A DNA stretch of 64,000 nucleotides from Candidatus Dormiibacterota bacterium (GTDB taxonomy: Bacteria > Vulcanimicrobiota > Vulcanimicrobiia > Vulcanimicrobiales > Vulcanimicrobiaceae): the NCBI GenBank assembly GCA_035532835.1, contig DATKQG010000023.1, positions 81,689 through 145,688 on the forward strand, written 5' to 3'. Shown here in pieces: positions 7,776 through 17,027 of this stretch. The stretch's first letter is position 1, and the number at the start of each line of letters is the position of its first letter. A program made the translations under genes and the position numbers. The notes beneath the pieces were generated by a model, which worked only from the letters and a program-made list of their open reading frames with translations, was not told the origin of the DNA and did not search any database.

Positions 7776-9305
7776 ATGCAAATCCGTACCGCTCAAGATG
7801 CGCCGGGCACCGTGCGCACCGGAGCACTCGTCGTCCCGGTCTTCTCCGATGGAGAACTCACCGGGCCGGCCAAGGCCATCGATACCGCGCTCGGCGGCGC
7901 CATCGCAGACGTGCTGGCGTCCGGCGAAATCAAAGGCAAGCTCTGCGAACTCGCGCTCATTCATGCCAAAGGCCAACCGTTCCAACGCGTGCTCGTCGTA
8001 GGCCTGGGCGAGTCGGCCAAGTTCGAGCCGTATATGCTCGCACGCTATGCGGGCGCAGCCGTTCGCTATCTTGGGCGCCGCAACGTCGAGCAGATCGCCG
8101 TGGCGCTGCCGCCGCAAGCCGCGGCGAACGCCGTCGCCTGCGCGTCGTTCGCGGCGGAGGGCGCGATCTCGGGCTCGTTCGAAACCACGAGCTATCAAGA
8201 GAAGCCCGATAAGCGCATGGCCGTCACGTCGACGACGCTGCTCTCGCACGGCCTCGATCAAGCTGCGGTTAAAACCGGTGCGAACCGCGGAACCATCGTC
8301 GGTGACGCGGTCAACCTCGCGCGTCGCCTTGCGTTAACTCCAGCGAACGATATGACCCCGACCCACCTTGCGGATGAAGCCGCCAAAGTTGCGAAGGAAG
8401 TCGGCGTAGAGATCGACGTGCTCGACGAAGCGCGCGCTCGCGCCGAGAAAATGGGCTCGTTCCTCTCGGTCGCACAGGGCAGCGCACAACCTCCGAAGTT
8501 CATCGTTATGACGTACAAGGGCGACCCGTCGAGCAAAGAGCTGCTCGCGCTGGTCGGCAAGGGCATCACGTTCGATACGGGCGGCATCTCGCTCAAACCA
8601 CCGGATCGCATGGAAGAGATGAAATACGATATGTCCGGCGGCGCGGGAACCATCGCGGCGATGTACGCGATCGGCAAGCTCAAGCCGAAGCTCAACGTCG
8701 TGGCGATCGTTCCCGCAACGGAAAATATGCCGGGCGGCAAAGCGACCAAACCCGGCGACATCGTCACCGCGATGAACGGCAAGACGATCGAAGTCATCAA
8801 CACCGACGCTGAAGGACGCTTGGTCCTGTGCGATGCGCTCTGTTACGCGCAAAAACTCGGCGCAACCAAGATCGTCGATACCGCAACGCTAACCGGAGCC
8901 TGCGTCATCGCGCTCGGCCACGCTGCGAGCGCGGTCGTCGGCAACAACGACGCGTTCATCGACCAGTTCGTCGCGCTCTCCAAGCCGACCGGCGAACGCT
9001 ATTGGCCGATGCCGCTCTACGACGACTACACCTCCGCGATGAAGAGCGACATCGCCGATCTGAAAAACACCGGTGGCCGCCCGGCGGGCACGCTCACCGC
9101 AGGCGCATTCCTCAAGGCGTTCGTTGACGAAAAGACGCCCTGGCTGCATCTCGATATCGCAGGCACCGCCTATCTCGACAACGAGTCGGCATGGCAAGCC
9201 AAGGGGCCGACCGGCACGCCGGTGCGCGCCTTCGTTTCGCTCGTCGAAACGCTCGCTGGTTCACCTATCGTCCACGCCAACGGCGCCACGAAGGCCGGCG
9301 TCTAG
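7776..9305 (+). CDS. pepA: Leucyl aminopeptidase (M17)
   Basis: 509 residues from the ATG at 7776, preceded by GAAAGG; the open frame reaches further upstream but that part is the shadow of purM. The N-terminal half is the less conserved macro-like domain. The catalytic half has the metal- and substrate-binding segments GKGITFDTGGISLKP and MKYDMSGGAG and the M17 signature NTDAEGRLVLCDAL. The family is a hexameric cytosolic di-metal exopeptidase for peptide turnover; some members also bind DNA, which cannot be judged here. A perfect terminator hairpin follows 25 bases after the stop. Confidence 0.95.
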   Translation: MQIRTAQDAPGTVRTGALVVPVFSDGELTGPAKAIDTALGGAIADVLASGEIKGKLCELALIHAKGQPFQRVLVVGLGESAKFEPYMLARYAGAAVRYLGRRNVEQIAVALPPQAAANAVACASFAAEGAISGSFETTSYQEKPDKRMAVTSTTLLSHGLDQAAVKTGANRGTIVGDAVNLARRLALTPANDMTPTHLADEAAKVAKEVGVEIDVLDEARARAEKMGSFLSVAQGSAQPPKFIVMTYKGDPSSKELLALVGKGITFDTGGISLKPPDRMEEMKYDMSGGAGTIAAMYAIGKLKPKLNVVAIVPATENMPGGKATKPGDIVTAMNGKTIEVINTDAEGRLVLCDALCYAQKLGATKIVDTATLTGACVIALGHAASAVVGNNDAFIDQFVALSKPTGERYWPMPLYDDYTSAMKSDIADLKNTGGRPAGTLTAGAFLKAFVDEKTPWLHLDIAGTAYLDNESAWQAKGPTGTPVRAFVSLVETLAGSPIVHANGATKAGV

Positions 9306-9330
9306 AGGCTCCTTACTCGCATAAACGCAA

Positions 9331-9372
9331 ACGACGGCCTCGGATCGTCGCATCCGAGGCCGTCGTTGTTTT
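9331..9372. terminator. Intrinsic terminator after pepA, probably bidirectional
   Basis: A 15-bp perfect stem (9331-9345 with 9352-9366) with a 6-base loop is followed by TGTTTT on the plus strand. It ends pepA transcription. It also lies 18 bases beyond the stop of the convergent lipoprotein gene, so it may serve both. Confidence 0.88.
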
Positions 9373-9390
9373 ACACGTTGCGCGGCGCAA

Positions 9391-9765
9391 CTACAGCGCG
9401 AGCGTAATGCTCCCGACGCCGCCCCAACCGCTCGTGCACGTTGACTGTTGCTGGAGTTGCGAGGGGGACGGTTGATACGTCCAGGTCCAACAGTACGTTG
9501 CACCCGGCGTCAAGCTGCTAAACGTCGTTTGACCGCTCGCGTTTGTCGTTTGCGTCGCGATCACGCCGGTCGGCGTGATGTTCGGTGAATTCCCGGAAAC
9601 GCCGGTCGAGAGCACGACCGATTGGTTCGCGACCGGTGCGCCGCTCTTGGTCGTAATGATGAGTACCGATGTCACCGATGGCGGCGTCGAACTTCCACCA
9701 CCGACTCCACCGCCGCATGCGGAAAGGGCGAGCGTGACGCAGAGGATCGCGAATAGCTGCTTCAT
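9391..9765 (-). CDS. Small lipoprotein with Ig-like/regulatory-type domain
   Basis: 124 residues. A lipoprotein signal is clear: MKQLFAILCVTLALSACGGG, with lipobox LSAC and Cys17 as lipidation site, then a Gly/Ser linker. The rest resembles a carboxypeptidase-regulatory or Ig-like beta-sandwich: VTSVLIITTKSGAPVANQ, then TTNASGQTTFSSLTPG, and a Trp-rich end. It is predicted to be anchored to a membrane facing the periplasm or exterior. Function unknown. Convergent with pepA. Confidence 0.7.
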   Translation of the reverse strand: MKQLFAILCVTLALSACGGGVGGGSSTPPSVTSVLIITTKSGAPVANQSVVLSTGVSGNSPNITPTGVIATQTTNASGQTTFSSLTPGATYCWTWTYQPSPSQLQQQSTCTSGWGGVGSITLAL

Positions 9766-9820
9766 TGACGAAGCCTTCGCAATGCCTCGCGCCCCATCCT
9801 CGCCCGGCGCGGTAGCGGCG

Positions 9821-10048
9821 CTAGCGCAATTCGCGTTTCGCGCGGTCCACTTCAGCCTGCGTACGGTGCTGGATCTCGCTGGCCGCGGAGACCAGTCGCT
9901 CCATGGGGGTCATGCTATTCCCAGCCACTTCGCGACGCGTCTTTTCGGCGTTGGCTGCGGAGCGATGCATCGCCTCATCGGCACCGTCGCGGACATCGGC
10001 TACGGTCTTCTTGGCTTGGTCGATCGCTGAATCAAGTGCGTTCTTCAT
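9821..10048 (-). CDS. Small helical protein, unknown function
   Basis: 75 residues, strongly charged and predicted to be almost entirely helical, with no Cys and no signal peptide. The composition (Ala, Lys, Arg, Glu, Asp) and a central VAGNSMTPMERLVSAASEI segment suggest an amphipathic or coiled-coil stress-type or nucleoid-type protein, but I recognise no family. It begins with ATG 72 bases from the divergent panB and ends 55 bases before the lipoprotein start. It could be a chance frame, though amino-acid use looks coding. Confidence 0.5.
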   Translation of the reverse strand: MKNALDSAIDQAKKTVADVRDGADEAMHRSAANAEKTRREVAGNSMTPMERLVSAASEIQHRTQAEVDRAKRELR

Positions 10049-10120
10049 ACCAAGACCCTATACCCGATTGGGGACGCTCGAAACGGACGAGGGCGGCCTT
10101 GCGCAGAAGGCGGTAAGGCC

Positions 10121-10954
10121 ATGTCACAGCAGAATGCCGCCAAAGGCGAAGACCGCCCATACGAGCCCGCCAAGGGCCCCGCTCTCCGCCGGATTACGGC
10201 GGGCGCGATCCTGCGGCGCAAGGGCAAAGCGCCATTTCCGATGATCACCGCCTACGATGCGCCGTTCGCGCGCTTCGCCGAGGAGGCCGGTATCGATTTC
10301 ATCTTGGTCGGCGATTCGCTCGGGAACGTCGTCCTTGGGTACGACGAAACCACGCCGGTAACGCTCGAGCAGATGTTGCATCATACTGCGGCAGCCGTTC
10401 GCGGAACGTCGCGAGCGCACATCGTCGGCGATATGCCCTTCGGTTCGTATCAGGTTAGCGACGAGGATGCGCTGCGCAGCGCCATTCGTCTGGTGAAAGA
10501 GGGCGGCGCGTGCTCCGTTAAACTCGAGGGCGGGAAGCATGAGTCGCAGCGCATTCGCGCGATCACCGCGGCGGGTATCCCGGTCATCGGACACATCGGC
10601 GTTACGCCGCAAACCGCGGGCTTAGGCCCAGGATACAAGGTGCGAACCAATCGCGAGCGCCTGCTCGAAGATGCGCTCGCCGTGCAAGATGCCGGCGCAT
10701 ACGCGATCGTGCTCGAGGTCGTCGATCCCGAAATCGCCCGCGAGATTACGGAAACGCTGCGCATCATCACCATCGGCATCGGCGCCGGCCCGCATTGCGA
10801 TTCGCAGGTGCTCGTCTTGCACGACGCCCTGGGCATGTACCCGAAGTCGCCGAGCTTCGCGAAGCGTTTTGGGGAACTCGGCCAGGCCGCCGTCGCCGCG
10901 CTGCAATCGTACGCGGAAGACGTCCGCTCGGCCGCATTTCCGCCGGAACCATAA
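10121..10954 (+). CDS. panB: Ketopantoate hydroxymethyltransferase
   Basis: 277 residues. The core is a PanB barrel: MITAYDAPFARFAEEAGID, the metal-binding VGDSLGN segment, GDMPFGSYQ, VKLEGG, and GHIGVTPQT. The first 30 residues are a variable polar extension. PanB transfers a methylene group from 5,10-methylene-tetrahydrofolate to 2-oxoisovalerate, the first step to pantothenate and CoA. The ATG at 10121 has a weak AAGG upstream. No panC or panD is adjacent; the gene stands alone between divergent and convergent neighbours. Confidence 0.95.
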   Translation: MSQQNAAKGEDRPYEPAKGPALRRITAGAILRRKGKAPFPMITAYDAPFARFAEEAGIDFILVGDSLGNVVLGYDETTPVTLEQMLHHTAAAVRGTSRAHIVGDMPFGSYQVSDEDALRSAIRLVKEGGACSVKLEGGKHESQRIRAITAAGIPVIGHIGVTPQTAGLGPGYKVRTNRERLLEDALAVQDAGAYAIVLEVVDPEIAREITETLRIITIGIGAGPHCDSQVLVLHDALGMYPKSPSFAKRFGELGQAAVAALQSYAEDVRSAAFPPEP

Positions 10955-10976
10955 CGGCCGCGCGAACGCGCCGGCG

Positions 10977-11885
10977 TTACACTCGCTGTGAAGCCTGCTC
11001 GGCGATTTCCTCGATGTGGCGCGCATCCGTCCCGCAACAGCCACCCAAAACCGTCAGCCCAAACTCGTGCGCGCACGCCCATAGATCGCGTGCGAATACC
11101 TGCGGCTCGGCTTGCTCCAACCGTGCGCCCTCTTCGAGTTCCTGCGGCGGCAACGGCGAGCCGTTGGCCTTCAGGCCGACGACGCGATGCGCGAGATCCG
11201 GCGCGGCGCGAAAGAGTGCGGCGAGCGCCGTTGCGGCGTTGGTCGGATAGATGCAGCCCAGCATATAGTGCCACGGCCGTCGGCTTGGATCGGCATCGAG
11301 GCGTTCGATAGCGGTTGCCAACGGCGTACCGTCCATCATCGTTCCATCCGGGCGTATCATCGGCGCGACCGCGAACGGCAGCCGCGTCTGCGCCATTGCC
11401 GCGCAGGCGCCGAGCAACGCATCGCAACTCGGAAACGTCGCCGCGTACAAAATATCGACGCCTGCATCCGCCAGCGCCACCGCCTGCTCGCGATGGTACG
11501 CTTCCGCTTCGACGGCTCCGAGCGCATGGGTGGGGTCGTAACCATCGGTCGCCGGGCCGATCACGCCGGCCACGATCGCGCGTGCGCCGGTTTGGGCGAT
11601 CACGTCGCGAATGAGCGCGACGGCTTCGCGATTGTACCGCGTAACGTCGGTAGTCCAGTTTTGGCTCGCGCGCCAGGTCGGCGTGCCGAGCTGGATCGGC
11701 AGATCGAACCGCGCGGCGATCTCCGCGTAGCTGCGATAGATCTGCGTGAGGATCGCGCGCCCCTGCGCGTCGTCCAGCAATTCGAACGAGCAAAAGTCGC
11801 GCAACGAGCGATGAAACTCATAGATGATGCGCGTCTCGATGCCGCCGTCGGTGAGCACCAACGGCTCTCTATAGAGGGTGATCAA
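10977..11885 (-). CDS. Homocysteine S-methyltransferase-family protein
   Basis: 302 residues. It opens with LVLTDGGIETRII, the family start, and carries the zinc-ligand cysteines: one in MLGCIYPTN and a Cys pair in VLGGCCGTDARHI near the end. Members of this family methylate homocysteine from S-methylmethionine or betaine, or act on other thiols; the donor cannot be told here. Its ATG overlaps the purF stop (ATGA), so it is translated from the purF message, which would link methionine/one-carbon supply with purine synthesis. Convergent with panB. Confidence 0.87.
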   Translation of the reverse strand: MITLYREPLVLTDGGIETRIIYEFHRSLRDFCSFELLDDAQGRAILTQIYRSYAEIAARFDLPIQLGTPTWRASQNWTTDVTRYNREAVALIRDVIAQTGARAIVAGVIGPATDGYDPTHALGAVEAEAYHREQAVALADAGVDILYAATFPSCDALLGACAAMAQTRLPFAVAPMIRPDGTMMDGTPLATAIERLDADPSRRPWHYMLGCIYPTNAATALAALFRAAPDLAHRVVGLKANGSPLPPQELEEGARLEQAEPQVFARDLWACAHEFGLTVLGGCCGTDARHIEEIAEQASQRV

Positions 11886-13252
11886 CCAACGAGTTCGCGG
11901 GTTTCATGCGCGGCCGGCGCATTCGGATAGGTGCCGGTCAAGCAGCCCAGGCACATTTCGCCGTGCTCGCGTCCGGTCGAAGCCACCAACCCGGACAAGC
12001 TGAGGTAGCCGAGCGAATCGGCGCCCGTCTTCTCGCGAATCTGTTCGATCGTATAATTCGCGGCAATCAACTCGTCGTACGTCGCCATATCGACGCCGAG
12101 GTAACAGGGGTGTTTGATCGGCGGCGAGGTGATGCGCAGATGCACTTCTTTCGCACCCGACTCGCGCAGCAGCGCTACGATGCGGGGCGTTGTCGTACCG
12201 CGCACGATCGAATCGTCCACCACGATCACGCGTTGTCCGCGCAGGTTCTCCACGACGGGATTGAACTTCAACTGCACGCCTCGCGAGCGCATCTTCTGAT
12301 CCGGACTGATGAACGTTCGCCCGATGTAGCGGTTTTTGATGAGCCCTTCAACGTACGGCAGATCGGCCTCCGCCGCGTAACCGATGCCGCCGGGGACGGC
12401 CGAATCCGGCACCGCCATCACCACATCCGCTTCTACCGGATGCTCCTTGGCGAGTTGCCGGCCCATCGCGTAGCGCGCCATGTAAATCGAGCGACCGTTC
12501 AGCGTCGAGTCCGGCCGCGCGAAATAGATGTATTCGAACATGCACAGCGCCGGTTTTGCCGTCTGGTTGGGGCCGCGATGCGATTCCATCCCGGCCGCGG
12601 TAATGCGAATCACTTCGCCCGCTTCGATCTCGCGCACGTACTGCGCGCCGACCGTGGCAAGCGCGCACGATTCCGACGCGACGACGTAGCCGCCGTCTCC
12701 GTACGTTCCCAAGCAGAGCGGACGCACGCCCCACGGATCGCGAAACGCATACAACTCATCTTTGGTGATGAGGACGACCGAGTACGCGCCTTGCGCAACG
12801 CCGAGAACGTGTTGGATGCGCTCGAGCATCGATCCCGGCGCCTCGACTAAGACCTTGGCCATCACTTCGGAGTCGGAGCTGGCGAGCAAGGTGGTGGTCG
12901 GTGCGAGCGACTCGCGCAAATCGTCGGTGTTGGTGAGGTTGCCGTTGTGCACGAATGCGAAATCGCCGATCTCGGTTCGCTCGAGCAGCGGCTGGGCGTT
13001 GACGACCATCGAAGAACCGGTCGTCGAGTACCGGGTATGGCCGACGGCGATATGTCCCGAGAGCGCCCCGAGGCTCTCCTCGTCGAAGATCGCGCCGATC
13101 AGGCCCATCTCCTTATGCGAGCGAATCGTCCCGCCGTCGGCGGCGGCGATGCCGGCCGACTCTTGCCCGCGGTGCTGTAACGCGTACAACGCAAAGTAGG
13201 CAAGACGCGCGGCCTCACGGCCCGGCGCATAGACTCCCGATATCCCGCACAT
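11882..13252 (-). CDS. purF: Amidophosphoribosyltransferase
   Basis: 456 residues. The N-terminal glutaminase begins MCGISGVYAPG, so Cys2 becomes the nucleophile after Met removal with no propeptide. The PRPP loop is VIVVDDSIVRGTT. Cysteines in LCMFEYIYFARPDS, KHPCYLGVD and EMCLGCL match the positions that hold a 4Fe-4S cluster in Bacillus-type PurF. The enzyme makes phosphoribosylamine, the committed purine step, and is normally feedback-inhibited by nucleotides. It is followed by the overlapping methyltransferase gene. Confidence 0.97.
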   Translation of the reverse strand: MCGISGVYAPGREAARLAYFALYALQHRGQESAGIAAADGGTIRSHKEMGLIGAIFDEESLGALSGHIAVGHTRYSTTGSSMVVNAQPLLERTEIGDFAFVHNGNLTNTDDLRESLAPTTTLLASSDSEVMAKVLVEAPGSMLERIQHVLGVAQGAYSVVLITKDELYAFRDPWGVRPLCLGTYGDGGYVVASESCALATVGAQYVREIEAGEVIRITAAGMESHRGPNQTAKPALCMFEYIYFARPDSTLNGRSIYMARYAMGRQLAKEHPVEADVVMAVPDSAVPGGIGYAAEADLPYVEGLIKNRYIGRTFISPDQKMRSRGVQLKFNPVVENLRGQRVIVVDDSIVRGTTTPRIVALLRESGAKEVHLRITSPPIKHPCYLGVDMATYDELIAANYTIEQIREKTGADSLGYLSLSGLVASTGREHGEMCLGCLTGTYPNAPAAHETRELVG

Positions 13253-13298
13253 GCTGTAGCTCTGATTCTAACAGGTGGCAGCCTCTTCCGGCCTGCCT

Positions 13299-13952
13299 TT
13301 AGTCGTTCGAGCGTCTCCCCCCGAAAATCTGGAGCAGAGCGAGAAAAATATTGATGATATCCAGGTAGATGCTTACGGCCATCATGACGGGCGAAACGCC
13401 GTCTCCGCCGGCGCGAATCCGGGCAAAATCGATCAACACGAAGCCCGTAAAGATCACCAGCGTAATCCACGAGTACACCGTCGGGGAAACGAAATGCAAG
13501 AAGATGCCGACGATGCCCACCAGCACCAGGCCGAGCAGCGCGATCATGAATATGCCCTGGAAGCGCCGTAAATCCAGGCCGGTCGCATAGACGATCGCGG
13601 CCAGGGCGAACATGCCAAGGCCCGTCGTGAGCGCCGCGTTAAACACGATGCTCGGGCCGCCGGCGAGATTCAGGTAATGCTCGATCGTCGGCGAGATGCC
13701 GACGCCTTCGAGAAATGCGAAGACGTAAAACAGCAGCAGGGCGAGCCCCGGGTTGCTTTGCACCGCAGACATGACGAAGAGCAGAATGAGCCCCCCGATC
13801 AGCGCGAACAGCCCTATCCCGAACGGCACGGTCGGGAAGAGTATCACGGAGAGCGCGGTAACGCACAGGCCGACCGCCGTGATGCCCAAGACCTGAGCTA
13901 GAAGCGATTGGGTGGCCGCGCGGGCGACCGGTTGTTGCATCTGATAAGCCAT
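13299..13952 (-). CDS. Bax inhibitor-1/YccA-family membrane protein
   Basis: 217 residues from the ATG at 13952 (MAYQMQQPVARAATQ); the open frame extends 21 codons further upstream, but the family start and an AGAG sequence favour this ATG. About seven hydrophobic helices are present, with the family segments FAFLEGVGISPTIEHY in the middle and SIYLDIINIFLALLQIFGGR at the end. In related proteins conserved Asp residues form a pH-sensitive calcium leak channel; here Asp lies in the last helix (YLDIIN). It is in the inner membrane and stands alone. Start and family are secure; the physiological role is not. Confidence 0.88.
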   Translation of the reverse strand: MAYQMQQPVARAATQSLLAQVLGITAVGLCVTALSVILFPTVPFGIGLFALIGGLILLFVMSAVQSNPGLALLLFYVFAFLEGVGISPTIEHYLNLAGGPSIVFNAALTTGLGMFALAAIVYATGLDLRRFQGIFMIALLGLVLVGIVGIFLHFVSPTVYSWITLVIFTGFVLIDFARIRAGGDGVSPVMMAVSIYLDIINIFLALLQIFGGRRSND

Positions 13953-14029
13953 CGTACTCTCTGATAACCTCCGTTGCGGCTCGAAGTTACACTCGCGGCG
14001 GCCGAGCCCTTGCACCGAACACCTGTTCG

Positions 14030-14929
14030 ATGTATGCTCCCAAGATGCGCGGCGTCACCGTTATCGAGCAGGAAGCCAAATCGATCGTCAATGCGGTCAA
14101 GGGCATGCCGTTCGCTTGGTCGATCAATCCCTACCGCGGGTGCTTCCACCAGTGCCGTTTTTGCTACGCCCGCCGCACGCATACGTATCTAGAAGAGGAC
14201 GGCGAGGGCTCCTGGGGCAGCCGGCTCTACGTGAAGACCAATGCCCCCGCCCTCGCCCGGCGCGAACTGGCTAAACGCAGTTGGAAGCACGAGCAAGTCG
14301 CGATTGGGACGGTGACCGACCCCTACCAACCGCTCGAAGGCCGCTATCGCCTGACCCGAGGCGTCCTCGAAGCGCTGCGCGATTACGAAACGCCCGCCGC
14401 CATCATCACGCGTTCGCCACTGGTCGTGCGCGATATCGACGTGCTCCAGTCGATGGCGGGGCGTGCCGGCGTCAGCGTATCGATCAGCATCGCGACGCTT
14501 GACGAGCGCCTCTCGCGAGAGATCGAACCCACCGTCGCTCCGCCCAAACAGCGCTTGCGCGCGGTACGCATGCTGGCCGATGCAGGCATCCCGGTGAACG
14601 TCGCGTTAGCGCCGGTCTTGCCGCGGATCACCGATGCCCCCGCATCGCTCGAAGCGGTGATATCAGCAGCCCGAGAAGCCGGGGCGCAACGCGTCTGGCA
14701 CAACACGCTCTACCTGCACGAAGTCACGCGCGAGGCCTTCTTCAGCTATCTGCGCGAGCATCGGCCCGAACTACTCGCCGAATACGCCGATCTCTATCGC
14801 GGCAAGTACGCCCCGCGTGCGATCTCCGATGAAATCAGCGAACGCGTGAGCGCGCTGCTGGCGCGCTTTCCATCGCGCACCGTACCGCGCATCGTTTCGC
14901 AAGCACCGTTGCAACTCTCGCTAATCTAG
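14030..14929 (+). CDS. Rv2578c/SPL-type radical SAM protein
   Basis: 299 residues. The 4Fe-4S motif CFHQCRFCYAR (CxxxCxxC) lies near residues 38-48 after INPYRG, the pattern of the spore-photoproduct-lyase-like Rv2578c radical SAM family. GTVTDPYQPLEGRYRLTRG and ITRSPLVVRDID follow. The family is widespread, but its reaction is unknown; some relatives act in DNA photoproduct repair. The gene starts ATG at 14030 (or ATG 14045) and is divergent from the Bax-inhibitor gene. It is convergent with the ClC gene, 3 bases apart. Confidence 0.87.
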   Translation: MYAPKMRGVTVIEQEAKSIVNAVKGMPFAWSINPYRGCFHQCRFCYARRTHTYLEEDGEGSWGSRLYVKTNAPALARRELAKRSWKHEQVAIGTVTDPYQPLEGRYRLTRGVLEALRDYETPAAIITRSPLVVRDIDVLQSMAGRAGVSVSISIATLDERLSREIEPTVAPPKQRLRAVRMLADAGIPVNVALAPVLPRITDAPASLEAVISAAREAGAQRVWHNTLYLHEVTREAFFSYLREHRPELLAEYADLYRGKYAPRAISDEISERVSALLARFPSRTVPRIVSQAPLQLSLI

Positions 14930-14932
14930 GCG

Positions 14933-16666
14933 TCACACGTCAACGAAACTACGATAGGCCAACAACAGATCGCGGCGCGTGACGATGCCGATTAGTTTTG
15001 CGCCCTCGTCGCCTAGAATCGGGAGCAGGGGAGTCTCCATGTCGGCCATCAGCGTGGCCGCGCGTTCGAGCGTATCCGATGCCACCAACGATTCGACATC
15101 GCGCTGCAAGATCGAACGCACGGGCATATCGCCTTGCCCGGATGCAATCGCCTGCGCGATGCCGGTGGTCGTGACGATCCCGACGAAACGCTCGCCGTCG
15201 CAGACCGGCATCGCGAGCTCGCCCGGATCGGCGTCGCGATCGAGCAGAGCCCGAATCGGTTCATCCACCTGGCCGACGACGGGCGCCGCCCGCACCACGC
15301 TCGATACCGGGACCTTCGCGAAAAACCGAGGATTACGCACCCGCTGCCAATTGATGCCGCGACGAATCAGTTTGCGTTCGTATACCGTCGAGCCGAGCAA
15401 CCGCCGGCCCAGCAGCGTCGCGATCACAACCGCAACCATCAACGGCAGAATAATCGTGTAGTCGCTCGACATCTCGAACACGATCATAATCGCGGTGATC
15501 GGTGCCTCGGCAGCTGCGGAAAAGACCGCGGCCATTCCGACCAAGCCGTATGCTGCCGCGGGGCCCGTCCACGACGGAAATGCCTGATGGATGATCCGGC
15601 CGAACCCGTCGCCCAGAAACGCGCCGGTAAAGAGCGAGGGCGCGAATACTCCGCCGGAGCCGCCCGATCCCAGTGTCAACGACGTAGCGATCGGTTTGAG
15701 CGCGGCTAACGTAAAGGCGTGGAGCGCCGGCACGTGTTCGTAGAAAACTTGTTGGATGCTATCGTATCCCACCCCGAAGATCTGGGGGAACCAGATGCCG
15801 ATCGCCCCGACTCCGGCGAACCCGATCGCGCCTTTGCTCCACTGCGGCAATTGAACGCGATCGAACACGTCCTCGACAAAGTACAACACGTTGACGAACC
15901 CGGTCGCCCACATCGCGGCAATCAAACCGAGAATCGCGTAGAACACCAACTCCCACGGCGATACCAGCGCGAATGCAGCGGCGCTAAACGATGGATGATT
16001 GCCCAAAAACGCGCGCCCGATGACGGCCGACACGACCGATGCAACCACAATCGCAGCAAACGAACGCGGCGCGAATTCGCCGAGAATCACCTCGGACGCG
16101 AAGAACACGCCGCCGATTGGCGCGTTGAAGGTCGCGGATATGCCTGCCGCGGCGCCGCATGCGACCAAGGTGCGCACGATCGGCGCGGGCGCGCGCACGA
16201 TTTGACCGAGAACCGACCCCAGTGTCGAACCAATCTGCACGATCGGTCCCTCCCGCCCGCAACTGCCGCCAAATCCAATCGAAGCTGCCGATGCGATCGA
16301 TTTGATAGCAATGATCCGGGGACGCATCACGCCGCCGCGTAGCGCCACCGCCTCCATCACTTCCGGGACGCCGTGTCCGCGCGCCTCCGGCGCGAAGCGC
16401 GCGGCCACGAATGCTGCGATCGTCCCGCCGATCGCCAACTGCACGACGATGCCGACCGGCCCGATGTGCGCGTGTAAAAACGGCCCGATCTCTCCAAAAG
16501 CCAAGGCTCCGGCAGCCGCGATCATCCAGCGAAAGGCTATCGCGCCGAATCCGCCTCCCAAGCCGATCAGCGTCGCCGCAGCGATCATGAACGCGCTCTG
16601 CGACAGGGTAAAGCGCCCGAGCTTCATAGCGTAGGTGTTGTTGCGCGATTCGAACGTGATTAACAT
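14933..16666 (-). CDS. ClC-family chloride channel/antiporter with CBS domains
   Basis: 577 residues. About 10-12 membrane helices fill residues 15-430, with the ClC selectivity-filter motifs GGSCGREGP (gating Glu of the GREGP motif present) and GSGGSGGVFAPSLF. Two CBS domains occupy about 455-577 (PVCDGERFVGIVTT and PILGDEGAKLIGIVTRRD). Such proteins move chloride, sometimes in exchange for protons; CBS pairs usually bind adenine nucleotides and gate transport. The start at 16666 follows the csoR stop by 12 bases; ATG 16627 is the alternative. The pairing with a metal- or sulfide-sensing CsoR repressor is unusual. Confidence 0.92.
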   Translation of the reverse strand: MLITFESRNNTYAMKLGRFTLSQSAFMIAAATLIGLGGGFGAIAFRWMIAAAGALAFGEIGPFLHAHIGPVGIVVQLAIGGTIAAFVAARFAPEARGHGVPEVMEAVALRGGVMRPRIIAIKSIASAASIGFGGSCGREGPIVQIGSTLGSVLGQIVRAPAPIVRTLVACGAAAGISATFNAPIGGVFFASEVILGEFAPRSFAAIVVASVVSAVIGRAFLGNHPSFSAAAFALVSPWELVFYAILGLIAAMWATGFVNVLYFVEDVFDRVQLPQWSKGAIGFAGVGAIGIWFPQIFGVGYDSIQQVFYEHVPALHAFTLAALKPIATSLTLGSGGSGGVFAPSLFTGAFLGDGFGRIIHQAFPSWTGPAAAYGLVGMAAVFSAAAEAPITAIMIVFEMSSDYTIILPLMVAVVIATLLGRRLLGSTVYERKLIRRGINWQRVRNPRFFAKVPVSSVVRAAPVVGQVDEPIRALLDRDADPGELAMPVCDGERFVGIVTTTGIAQAIASGQGDMPVRSILQRDVESLVASDTLERAATLMADMETPLLPILGDEGAKLIGIVTRRDLLLAYRSFVDV

Positions 16667-16678
16667 CGACCGTCCCGC

Positions 16679-16981
16679 TCAGACGACATTCTTATCGTAT
16701 TCGAGCGTCTCCATCAGCTCGAGAACCGCAGGTTCCTCATCGCCGGTCCGCATCGCTTCTACGAAGCAATGTTGCAGATGATGGCGCAGTTCGATCCTTC
16801 CGACCCGATCGAGCGCGGACCGAACGGCGGAGAGCTGCCGGAGCACCTCTAAGCAGTACGCGTCCTGATCGACCATGCCTACGATCGCATCGAGATGCCC
16901 ACGTGCCGTTTTTAGGCGACGCACGAGATCGGCCTTGACCTCGGGATCCAGAGCAACGACGGCCGTACGATGGTCGGGCAT
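16679..16981 (-). CDS. CsoR/RcnR-family metal- or thiol-sensing repressor
   Basis: 100 residues, all-helical DUF156 fold. The CsoR sensor residues are visible: Cys43 (AYCLEVL), His68 and Cys72 (RHHLQHC, H-x3-C), the pattern used for copper in CsoR or for persulfide/sulfite in CstR-like relatives. An N-terminal RLKTARGHLDAI segment matches the DNA-binding face. It lies between purD (46 bases upstream) and the ClC gene, with which it is probably co-transcribed. A GC-rich operator candidate lies just upstream. The ligand is uncertain: copper, formaldehyde and sulfide sensors cannot be separated on these residues alone. Confidence 0.87.
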   Translation of the reverse strand: MPDHRTAVVALDPEVKADLVRRLKTARGHLDAIVGMVDQDAYCLEVLRQLSAVRSALDRVGRIELRHHLQHCFVEAMRTGDEEPAVLELMETLEYDKNVV

Positions 16982-16990
16982 ACGCTATCC

Positions 16991-17015
16991 ATACCCCGGG
17001 GGAGGGGGTTACCCC
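16991..17015. promoter_or_regulatory. Candidate CsoR operator
   Basis: Ten bases upstream of csoR lies ATACCCCGGGGG, then a G tract and GTTACCCC, a TA-flanked C-run/G-run inverted pair of the sort bound by CsoR-family repressors. It also contains GGGGTAACCCC (minus strand), a perfect 4-bp-arm palindrome. It probably mediates autoregulation of the csoR-ClC pair. Confidence 0.5.
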
Positions 17016-17027
17016 TGTCGTTCGCCG

